Under the pieces are notes generated by a model. That model was given only the letters and a program-made list of their open reading frames with translations. It was not told the DNA's origin and searched no databases. Both the position numbers and the translations under genes were made by a program. Below, in pieces: positions 13,377 to 18,931 of a stretch of 18,931 nt of DNA; positions within the stretch are counted from its first letter, which is position 1; every line of letters starts with the position of its first letter. Source of the stretch: an uncultured Oscillospiraceae bacterium (lineage in GTDB: Bacteria > Bacillota > Clostridia > Oscillospirales > Acutalibacteraceae); assembly GCA_900548085.1 (NCBI GenBank), contig URJF01000015.1:1-18931 (forward strand), given 5' to 3'.

Positions 13377-13427
13377 TTATATATTATATATTATATATTA
13401 TATATTATATATATATTATATATTATA
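13377..13427. repeat. Tandem ATATTAT-type simple repeat
   Basis: About seven copies of a 7-base unit (ATATTAT, with one 2-base slip in the middle) fill the stretch between the ATPase stop codon and its terminator hairpin. The tract is pure A/T and nearly self-complementary. It lies in a 3' untranslated region and interrupts no gene or promoter. Confidence 0.85.
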
Positions 13428-13428
13428 A

Positions 13429-14175
13429 CTATTTTATTACCTTTGATAAGAAGTCCACAAGTCTCGGATCCTTTGGGTGATTGAATATTTCGTCAGGAGT
13501 ACCTTGTTCAAGAATTTTGCCCCCATCCATAAATATTACTCTTGTAGCAACCTCTCGTGCGAATCCCATCTCGTGAGTAACTGTTACCATTGTCATGCCT
13601 TTTTCTGCCAGATTCTTCATAACCTGCAGAACCTCGCCTACCATTTCAGGATCGAGAGCTGAGGTCGGCTCGTCAAAAAGCATTACTTCCGGTTCCATGC
13701 AGAGTGCTCTGACTATAGCGACTCTCTGCTTTTGTCCGCCGGACAACTGACTTGGATATGAGTCTGCTCTGTCTGCAAGACCTACTGCCGAAAGGAGAGA
13801 TTCAGCCTTTTTTTCAGCGTCCTCTTTTGACATTTTCAGCAGTTTCATAGGCGCTATTGTAAGATTGCGCAGCACTGTCATGTTAGGAAACAGGTTGAAG
13901 TGCTGGAATACCATTCCCATCTTTTGTCTGTGCTCATTTATGTTCAGCTTTGGGTCGGTAATATCATCGCCGTCAAATATGATAGAACCTTCTGTGGGTA
14001 TCTCCAGAAGATTGAGAGAGCGCAGCATAGTTGACTTACCGGAGCCGGACGGTCCGATGATTACTACTACCTCACCTCTGTCGATTTCCAGGTCAACTCC
14101 GTCCAGAGCTTTTACCGCTCCGTCAAGGTAGTATTTTTTTACTCCTTTTACAGATATAAGTGTGTTATCGCTCAT
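13429..14175 (-). CDS. Polar amino acid ABC transporter ATPase (GlnQ/HisP type)
   Basis: This 248-residue ATPase drives import through the permease encoded just upstream. Walker A is GPSGSGKS (41-48), then the Q loop in VFQHFNLFPN, signature LSGGQKQRVAIVRAL, Walker B VMLFDEPTSALDPE and H loop TVTHEMGFAREV. It starts 11 bases inside the end of the permease gene, after GGAGG, so translation is coupled. The amino acid carried is not readable from the ATPase. Confidence 0.92.
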   Translation of the reverse strand: MSDNTLISVKGVKKYYLDGAVKALDGVDLEIDRGEVVVIIGPSGSGKSTMLRSLNLLEIPTEGSIIFDGDDITDPKLNINEHRQKMGMVFQHFNLFPNMTVLRNLTIAPMKLLKMSKEDAEKKAESLLSAVGLADRADSYPSQLSGGQKQRVAIVRALCMEPEVMLFDEPTSALDPEMVGEVLQVMKNLAEKGMTMVTVTHEMGFAREVATRVIFMDGGKILEQGTPDEIFNHPKDPRLVDFLSKVIK

Positions 14176-14920
14176 TCTTGCGGAGCCTCCTTTCGATTAC
14201 GCTAACCAGCTTGGTCAGTGCCATTACCATAACGAGATAAATCAGCGCTACAGTCAGCAACGGCATATAGTACGAATATGTTACGGCTGATATGCTTGAG
14301 CCGGCTTTTGTCAAGTCGTTTACTGCCACATAACCTGCTACAGAAGTTTCTTTCAGCAGTGCAATAAATTCGTTGAGCAGGGTAGGGAGTACGGCTTTGA
14401 ACATTTGCGGAATGATAACATATCTCATAGTCTGGAGATAGTTGAATCCGATTGAACGGCCTGCCTCAAACTGACCTGCGTCGATAGACATAATTCCTGC
14501 ACGGAATATCTCGGCTACATATGCACCGCTGTTGATGCCAAATGCAAATATGCCTACGGCAACGCCGTTAGATGATGATTTGAATATAAGAAAATAACAT
14601 ATGAGGAGTTGAACAACTACAGGTGTTCCTCTGATTACTGTCAGATACACCTTGCACAACCAGTTGAAAAATCTCAGAACTCTGTAGGACAGTCCGCCTT
14701 TTAGTTTCAGAGATTCCTCGTTTTTGTCGTATGATGAACGAACAGCAGCTACCACTACGCCGATTATGATACCGATTATTGCGGCAAACAGTGTGATAAC
14801 CAATGTGTTGCGGAGACCGCCGAGCATAAGCTTCCACCTGTTGTCAGATATGAAGTTGAGCTCAAATGTATCTTTGAAATTTTGCCAAGCCTCTGCCAAA
14901 CTTATATTGATAAAGTTCAT
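14165..14920 (-). CDS. Polar amino acid ABC transporter permease (HisMQ type)
   Basis: This 251-residue integral membrane subunit of the polar amino acid family starts with a short amphipathic lead, then RNTLVITLFAAIIGIIIGV and further hydrophobic segments. The family motif RGTPVVVQLL is at about 99-108, and the cytoplasmic EAA loop GFNYLQTMRYVIIPQMFKAVLP contacts the ATPase. It starts after AAAGGAGG and overlaps the ATPase gene. Many such permeases work as homodimers when only one permease gene is present, as here. It is somewhat longer than the paralogue at 16865, with an extra loop at about 65-90 (SSYDKNEESLKLKGG). Confidence 0.92.
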   Translation of the reverse strand: MNFINISLAEAWQNFKDTFELNFISDNRWKLMLGGLRNTLVITLFAAIIGIIIGVVVAAVRSSYDKNEESLKLKGGLSYRVLRFFNWLCKVYLTVIRGTPVVVQLLICYFLIFKSSSNGVAVGIFAFGINSGAYVAEIFRAGIMSIDAGQFEAGRSIGFNYLQTMRYVIIPQMFKAVLPTLLNEFIALLKETSVAGYVAVNDLTKAGSSISAVTYSYYMPLLTVALIYLVMVMALTKLVSVIERRLRKNER

Positions 14921-14934
14921 ATTTGCCTCCTTTC

Positions 14935-14964
14935 AAAAAATAAGAGGCTGCGTCACACAGCCTC
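14935..14964 (-). terminator. Terminator-like hairpin between SBP and permease genes
   Basis: On the minus strand the stem GAGGCTG/CAGCCTC (14958-14964 with 14944-14950) with a seven-base loop is followed by TTATTTTTT, in the gap between the binding-protein stop and the permease ribosome binding site. It probably acts as a leaky terminator or a 3' stabiliser, so that more binding protein than permease is made. Confidence 0.7.
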
Positions 14965-14980
14965 CTTTAGTGCGAATGTC

Positions 14981-15769
14981 TTATTCTGCTTTGATGTATT
15001 TGTTTACAATGTTCTTTACAGTGCCATCAGCGATGAGTTCCTTGAGAGCATTGTTTACCTTAGTCTGAAGTTCTGTGTTGTCCTTCTTGAAGCAGATTGC
15101 ATATTGTTCTTCTGCATATGCAGAGTCAAGAATCTTAAGACCCTTGTTAGCCTTTACGAATGCCTTTGCAGGCTCGTTGTCGATGATTACACAGTCGATT
15201 TTGCCGGCGATAAGAGCTTGAACAGCGTCTGCACCCTTGTCATACTCGTTTACTGCGTCTGCGCCGTAGGCGTCCTTAGCGTAGATGTCGCCTGTTGTGC
15301 CGAGCTGAACGCCGATCTTAGACTTAGAGCTGAGGTCCTTAACATCCTTAATGTCGCTGCCTTCTTTTACGATAACGGACTGAACAGCAGTTGCATAAGG
15401 ATCAGAGAAGATAACGCTCTTTTGTCTGTCGGGAGTAACAGTCATACCTGCCATACCCATATCATACTTGCCGCCCTGTACACCAGGGATGATTGAGTCA
15501 AATTTTGTGTCAACGATCTCCAGCTTCATACCGAGCTTGTCTGCGATAGCCTGTGCTACGTCTGCATCGATACCTACTACCTTGTCGCCCTCTTTGTACT
15601 CATATGGGGGGAACTCGGCGTTAGTAGCCATTGTGAGAGTTGCCTGTGTTGAGGTGTCTTTTGAGTTGTTTGCTTTGTTTGCATCTTTGTTGCCGGAGCA
15701 AGCCGCAAATGCAAATGCAACTGTTGCTACAGCAAGAACAACGCAAAGAATTTTTTTGATGTTTTTCAT
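14981..15769 (-). CDS. Polar amino acid ABC transporter substrate-binding lipoprotein
   Basis: This 262-residue lipoprotein of the SBP_bac_3 family captures an amino acid outside the membrane. The signal peptide ends in lipobox FAAC (Cys24). After a Lys/Asn/Ser linker comes TMATNAEFPPYEYKEGDKVVGIDADVA in outline, the ligand-binding opening of the family, then GMAGMTVTPDRQKSVIFSDPY. The aromatic and Arg residues resemble those of basic or polar amino acid binders, but specificity cannot be fixed. Its N-terminus is nearly the same as that of the divergent binding protein at 15970, so the two loci look like old duplicates. It starts after AGGAGT, eight bases upstream. Confidence 0.92.
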   Translation of the reverse strand: MKNIKKILCVVLAVATVAFAFAACSGNKDANKANNSKDTSTQATLTMATNAEFPPYEYKEGDKVVGIDADVAQAIADKLGMKLEIVDTKFDSIIPGVQGGKYDMGMAGMTVTPDRQKSVIFSDPYATAVQSVIVKEGSDIKDVKDLSSKSKIGVQLGTTGDIYAKDAYGADAVNEYDKGADAVQALIAGKIDCVIIDNEPAKAFVKANKGLKILDSAYAEEQYAICFKKDNTELQTKVNNALKELIADGTVKNIVNKYIKAE

Positions 15770-15790
15770 TATTCTACACTCCTACAAATA

Positions 15791-15815
15791 TTTTATACAT
15801 CTAAAATGTATAAAA
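15791..15815. promoter_or_regulatory. Palindrome in the 5' leader of the minus-strand amino acid transporter
   Basis: TTTTATACAT (15791-15800) and ATGTATAAAA (15806-15815) form a perfect 10-base inverted repeat around five bases, placed just downstream of the -10 box and upstream of the ribosome binding site. It could be an operator or an RNA hairpin. It lacks a GC core, so it is not a good terminator. Confidence 0.5.
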
Positions 15816-15817
15816 AT

Positions 15818-15846
15818 AAAATATCACAACGGAAACTCCTTGTCAA
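15818..15846 (-). promoter_or_regulatory. Promoter of the minus-strand amino acid transporter operon
   Basis: A perfect TTGACA (15841-15846), a 17-base spacer and TATTTT (15818-15823) on the minus strand, about 49 bases before the binding-protein start. Confidence 0.72.
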
Positions 15847-15907
15847 TATTATCTGCATATATTCAAAAAATAAATAAATATACATTTTACACTTTTTCAA
15901 ATTAACA

Positions 15908-15937
15908 CTTTACTTTGGTAAAGAAATAAAGTATAAT
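15908..15937 (+). promoter_or_regulatory. Promoter with overlapping palindrome for the plus-strand amino acid transporter
   Basis: TATAAT (15932-15937) has TTTACT (15909-15914) 17 bases upstream as a fair -35 box, and lies 32 bases before the ATG at 15970. The -35 box is covered by a 6-4-6 palindrome, CTTTAC-TTTG-GTAAAG (15908-15923), which is well placed for a repressor. The regulator is not identifiable from the site. Confidence 0.6.
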
Positions 15938-15969
15938 GGCATTATCATTTGGGAGAAAGAGGTACTATT

Positions 15970-16797
15970 ATGAAAAATATCAAAAAGATTATAGCAGTCC
16001 TTTTGGCTGTGATTACCGTTGCATTTGCATTTGCGGCTTGCTCCGGTGGCTCTAAGGATAGCGGCACATCGTCCGACACAAAAGCAGCAGCGGCGGCTTC
16101 CGACTACGACGCAGTAGTTAAGAAAGGCAAGCTCGTTGTCGGTATCACAGTGTACGAGCCGATGGACTATAAGGACAAAAAGACAGGCAAGTGGACAGGC
16201 TTTGACGCTGACCTCGCTACAGCAGTAGCTCAAAAGATGGGCGTTGATGTTGAGTTCATCACCATAAATTGGGACAGCAGATTTACCGAGCTTAAGTCTG
16301 GTACAATCGACTGTATCTGGAACGGTATGACTATAGATGATTCAGTCAAAGCTAACTGCAGTCTCTCAAAGCCGTACGCAACCAACAGCCAGGTTGTTGT
16401 TATGAAAAAAGATAAACTCGACAAATACAAGGATATCTCTTCTATGAAAGACCTTGCATTTGCTGTAGAAAAGAGTTCCGCAGGCGAAAAGGAAGCAAAA
16501 AAGATTTCTTCCAACGTGCTTTCCGTTGACGCACAGGCAGATGCCATCAAAGAGGTTAAGGCCGGCACATCCGATGCTTGCATCATCGACTCTACTATGG
16601 CTAACTCCCTCACCGCAGACGGTAAGGATTTTGACGACCTGGGCTACAAGGTTTCTCTTACTACAGAAGAATACGGCATCGGCTTCAGACAGGATTCCGA
16701 TATGCCCGAAAAAATCAATTCGTTCCTTGACGAACTGAAAAAGGACGGCACAATGTCACAGCTTTCCAAAAAGTACGGCGTAAATCTTGCTGAATAA
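15970..16797 (+). CDS. Polar amino acid ABC transporter substrate-binding lipoprotein
   Basis: This 275-residue lipoprotein of the SBP_bac_3 family has a signal peptide ending in lipobox FAAC (Cys24) and a Ser/Thr/Ala linker to about residue 45. The ligand-binding domain follows, with GKWTGFDADLATAVAQKMG, INWDSRFTELKSGTIDCIWNGMT and SKPYATNSQVVVM. The frame is open back to a TTG at 15949, but that would put seven residues (MGERGTI) ahead of the usual MKNIKK signal peptide, and AGAGGT sits correctly for the ATG at 15970. It is the first gene of an SBP-permease-ATPase operon, divergent from a paralogous one. Ligand unknown; a polar amino acid or cystine is most likely. Confidence 0.92.
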   Translation: MKNIKKIIAVLLAVITVAFAFAACSGGSKDSGTSSDTKAAAAASDYDAVVKKGKLVVGITVYEPMDYKDKKTGKWTGFDADLATAVAQKMGVDVEFITINWDSRFTELKSGTIDCIWNGMTIDDSVKANCSLSKPYATNSQVVVMKKDKLDKYKDISSMKDLAFAVEKSSAGEKEAKKISSNVLSVDAQADAIKEVKAGTSDACIIDSTMANSLTADGKDFDDLGYKVSLTTEEYGIGFRQDSDMPEKINSFLDELKKDGTMSQLSKKYGVNLAE

Positions 16798-16813
16798 AAC
16801 TTGATTTGAACAG

Positions 16814-16848
16814 AATGCCTTGCGGTTTTTGCTGCAAGGCATTTGTTT
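16814..16848 (+). terminator. Terminator-like hairpin between SBP and permease genes
   Basis: A perfect 10-base-pair stem (16814-16823 with 16834-16843) with a ten-base loop is followed by TTTGTTT, just before the permease ribosome binding site. It mirrors the hairpin at 14935-14964 in the divergent operon and likely lowers permease expression relative to the binding protein. Confidence 0.7.
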
Positions 16849-16864
16849 GGTGAAAGGATTTGTT

Positions 16865-17524
16865 ATGGGTACATCATTGTTAGAAGTTACTATGGAGCTG
16901 CTAAAAGCCTTTTGGGTAAACTTTAAGCTCTTTGGAATTACAATTATAGCGGCACTGCCTATCGGACTGATTTTGAGCTTTGGCTCTATGTCAAAGTTTA
17001 AGCCGCTTAAATATCTTGTAAAGATTATCGTCTGGATAATCCGTGGCACACCTCTTATGCTCCAAATTATTGTCGTGTTCTACGGCCCCGGTCTTATATT
17101 CGGCATGACCGTAGACAGTACATATCGCTTTAAGGCGGCGGTTATCGCATTTATCATAAACTATTCTTGTTATTTCAGCGAGATTTATCGTGGCGGAATA
17201 GAAGGAATACCTAAGGGGCAGCAGGAGGCAGGACTTGTGCTCGGTATGAGCAAGAGTCAGATATTCTTTAAGGTCACATTGCTCCAGGTAATCAAGCGTA
17301 TTGTACCGCCTATGAGCAACGAGATTATTACTCTCGTAAAGGATACATCACTCGCCCGTACTATAGCTATAGTAGAAATTATAAGAATAGGCGAAGACTA
17401 CATTACCGGTGCAGGACTGTTTTGGCCTCTGTTCTACACAGCGGCATTCTACCTGATATTCTGCGGAATACTCACACTCCTGTTCGGTGCTATAGAAAAG
17501 AAAATGAGCTATTTTAACAGCTAA
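16865..17524 (+). CDS. Polar amino acid ABC transporter permease (HisMQ type)
   Basis: This 219-residue integral membrane subunit has the RGTPLMLQIIVVFYG motif at about 60-74 and the EAA loop GMSKSQIFFKVTLLQVIKRIVPP for contact with the ATPase, with about five hydrophobic segments. An upstream in-frame ATG at 16820 lies inside the SBP-permease hairpin; the ATG at 16865 follows AAAGGA by six bases and gives the normal length. The stop codon at 17524 overlaps the AAGGAGG that serves the next gene, so the two are tightly linked. Confidence 0.92.
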   Translation: MGTSLLEVTMELLKAFWVNFKLFGITIIAALPIGLILSFGSMSKFKPLKYLVKIIVWIIRGTPLMLQIIVVFYGPGLIFGMTVDSTYRFKAAVIAFIINYSCYFSEIYRGGIEGIPKGQQEAGLVLGMSKSQIFFKVTLLQVIKRIVPPMSNEIITLVKDTSLARTIAIVEIIRIGEDYITGAGLFWPLFYTAAFYLIFCGILTLLFGAIEKKMSYFNS

Positions 17525-17538
17525 GGAGGCGATACATT

Positions 17539-18297
17539 ATGGCATTGTTAGAAGTAAAGGGAATAAAAAAACGCTTCGGGAAATCAGAAATACTAAAAGG
17601 TATCGACTTCGATTTGGAAAAGGGTGAGGTACTTTCTATAATCGGTTCATCCGGTTCCGGCAAAACCACTTTGCTCCGTTGCATTAACTTTTTGGAGTTT
17701 GCAGAGGAGGGTACAATCACCGTAAACGGCGAGACAATATACGACGGCAAGGTTGACAAGAGAATAAAAGAAAAAGATTTGAGAACAAAGAGATTGCATT
17801 TTGGTCTTGTGTTTCAGGATTTTAATTTGTTCCCACAGTACAGCGTGCTCAAAAATCTGACCTTAGCACCGTCACTTTTGGATATGGGCACAAAGGAAGA
17901 GTTGGAGCAGAGAGCGAGACAACTAATAGACCGTGTTGGACTCAAGGATAAGATTGACTTCTATCCGTGTCAGCTTTCGGGCGGTCAAAAGCAGAGAGTT
18001 GCGATTGCTCGTGCTTTGATGATGAATCCGGACATTTTGTGCTTCGACGAGCCCACATCTGCTCTTGATCCGGAGCTTACCGGTGAGGTGCTTAAGGTTA
18101 TTAAGTCACTGAAAGATGAGGGCAGTACAATGATAGTTGTTACTCACGAGATGGAATTCGCAAAGAATGTATCGGATAAAATTATATTTATGGCAGACGG
18201 CGTGGTAGAGGAATGCGGTACACCGCAGCATGTGTTTGAGCGTCCGCAAAGCGAAAAGACTCGTGCATTTCTCGCCAACTCTCTTGAAAAATTTTAG
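17539..18297 (+). CDS. Polar amino acid ABC transporter ATPase (GlnQ/HisP type)
   Basis: This 252-residue ATPase of the plus-strand transporter has Walker A GSSGSGKT (36-43), the Q loop in VFQDFNLFPQ, signature LSGGQKQRVAIARAL, Walker B ILCFDEPTSALDPE and H loop VVTHEMEFAKNV. A slightly extended loop at about 64-80 (YDGKVDKRIKEKDLRTK) is common in this subgroup. It is preceded by AAGGAGG. No terminator follows; the next gene begins 14 bases later. Confidence 0.92.
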   Translation: MALLEVKGIKKRFGKSEILKGIDFDLEKGEVLSIIGSSGSGKTTLLRCINFLEFAEEGTITVNGETIYDGKVDKRIKEKDLRTKRLHFGLVFQDFNLFPQYSVLKNLTLAPSLLDMGTKEELEQRARQLIDRVGLKDKIDFYPCQLSGGQKQRVAIARALMMNPDILCFDEPTSALDPELTGEVLKVIKSLKDEGSTMIVVTHEMEFAKNVSDKIIFMADGVVEECGTPQHVFERPQSEKTRAFLANSLEKF

Positions 18298-18311
18298 TTT
18301 TGGGGTGCGTT

Positions 18312-18931
18312 ATGATTTATAAATTTCATTTTACCTATATGGTAGACAGCAGAATAAAGACAGCTACCGGCGACAATGACGATTTTGATATTCGCACAGA
18401 GGAACACAGCCACAGATTAAAGGTTACTGTTTTACCTAAGAGCAGTATAATTATCAAAAAGTTTTTTGTTGAGCGTGATTATCCCTTTGATGAGAACAGT
18501 CTGTTTTTTGCCAACGGATATCAGTCGTGGACGGATTCGAGAGAGTTCGGCTACGATGACCGTATGGACGGACTCGGACTGATAGGCAAAAGTCTCTTTG
18601 GCAAAAAATTCGGCCTCAGCTATGTTGGCGATTATAATTTTGTTACGGAGGAAAAAAAGAGAGGCAGCTTTCATTCTCACTCCTTTGCCTATGTGAGAGA
18701 GGGCGACACCATAGACTTCCTCGGCTCAATGACTGAGCGAACAGGATTTACGGTGATTTATGCCGATATGGCCGGCGGAAAAGTGAGATTTTCTAAGGAT
18801 ATAGATGGTGTAACTATCAGCGAGCCTTATGATGTTTTGGATATGTATCTGGATTGCGGAGATTACGACGTTGTGTTCGACAGATATTTTTCTGCACTCG
18901 GAGTTCAGCCTATTACAAAGAAAAAAATAAA
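18312..18931 (+). CDS. N-terminal part of a GH36-like alpha-galactosidase (cut by the window end)
   Basis: The frame opens at an ATG after GGGGTG and stays open for 206 codons to the end of the window. Residues 68-74 read NGYQSWT, followed by DSREFGY; an N-terminal beta-sandwich with this motif is typical of GH36 alpha-galactosidases and related GH31/36-clan enzymes, which release alpha-galactose from raffinose-type sugars. The visible end (GVQPITKKKI) is where such proteins usually pass into the catalytic barrel with a GYTSWYN-like motif, but that lies outside. No signal peptide is seen, so the enzyme is probably cytoplasmic. It lies 14 bases after the ATPase gene and may be cotranscribed, although an amino acid transporter is an odd partner. 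Confidence 0.6.
   Translation, partial: MIYKFHFTYMVDSRIKTATGDNDDFDIRTEEHSHRLKVTVLPKSSIIIKKFFVERDYPFDENSLFFANGYQSWTDSREFGYDDRMDGLGLIGKSLFGKKFGLSYVGDYNFVTEEKKRGSFHSHSFAYVREGDTIDFLGSMTERTGFTVIYADMAGGKVRFSKDIDGVTISEPYDVLDMYLDCGDYDVVFDRYFSALGVQPITKKKI

Noticed and set aside
13377..13427. Possible CRISPR-like or origin-type repeat array
   Set aside because: The unit is only seven A/T bases with no spacers, and there are no cas, dnaA or replication genes; it is a simple repeat.
14882..15496. 204-residue plus-strand frame opposite the binding-protein gene
   Set aside because: It is antisense to a clear lipoprotein gene, starts inside the permease gene, and its Cys/Val-rich composition is typical of a shadow frame.
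15770..15969. T-box or amino acid riboswitch leader for the divergent transporters
   Set aside because: Each leader is only a few tens of bases long, with no T-box AGGGTGGNACCGCG-like sequence and no known aptamer core.
1..18931. Insertion sequences, integrases, toxin-antitoxin or defence genes
   Set aside because: None of the frames on either strand shows a transposase, recombinase, toxin or nuclease signature; the window looks like ordinary chromosome.

Overview
The window looks like an AT-rich chromosomal segment of an anaerobic, gut-type member of the Clostridia, most likely near Ruminococcus/Oscillospirales. This rests on gene content: an FprA-type diiron flavoprotein, a reverse rubrerythrin, a rubredoxin, a PerR-type Fur repressor, an iron alcohol dehydrogenase, secreted plant-glycan glycosidases, and lipoprotein-based ABC transporters with strong AGGAGG-like ribosome binding sites. 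Taxonomy is inferred from protein character, not from a marker gene.

Layout. (1) 1-3220: a truncated tRNA-Pro(TGG) on the minus strand; then, on the plus strand, an iron-dependent alcohol dehydrogenase (TTG start), FprA with its own sigma70-type promoter, and a small membrane-anchored Ser/Thr-rich protein, closed by a two-way terminator. (2) 3237-8625: a minus-strand, membrane-anchored GH51 arabinofuranosidase, divergent from a plus-strand pair of paralogous GH25 muramidases (one with a basic N-terminal tail and a membrane anchor, one secreted with Fn3-like repeats), closed by a second two-way terminator. (3) 8629-11684: a minus-strand thiamin-precursor import operon. A consensus promoter leads into a TPP riboswitch and a terminator, followed by a thiamin-binding (MTH1187/YkoF-like) protein, permease, NMT1/THI5-like lipoprotein and ATPase. 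(4) 11678-12059: remains of an alanine racemase gene with a large internal deletion. (5) 12071-13312: a minus-strand oxidative-stress operon perR - reverse rubrerythrin - rubredoxin, whose promoter has a palindrome and a direct repeat beside it that could be the PerR operator. (6) 13335-18297: two divergent polar amino acid ABC transporters. Each is ordered SBP - permease - ATPase, and each has a terminator-like hairpin just after the SBP gene. (7) 18312-end: the N-terminal part of a GH36-like alpha-galactosidase, cut by the window edge.

The genes make sense together for a strict anaerobe that eats plant cell-wall sugars. FprA, reverse rubrerythrin and rubredoxin remove O2 and peroxide under PerR control; the glycosidases act outside the cell; the importers supply thiamin precursor and amino acids.

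I did not find a clearly new system. The points most worth a second look are the rubredoxin with a shortened C-x-C first knuckle, the perR operator layout, the paired palindromes between the divergent amino acid transporters, the riboswitch promoter overlapping the alr remnant, and the uncharacterised protein encoded behind FprA.
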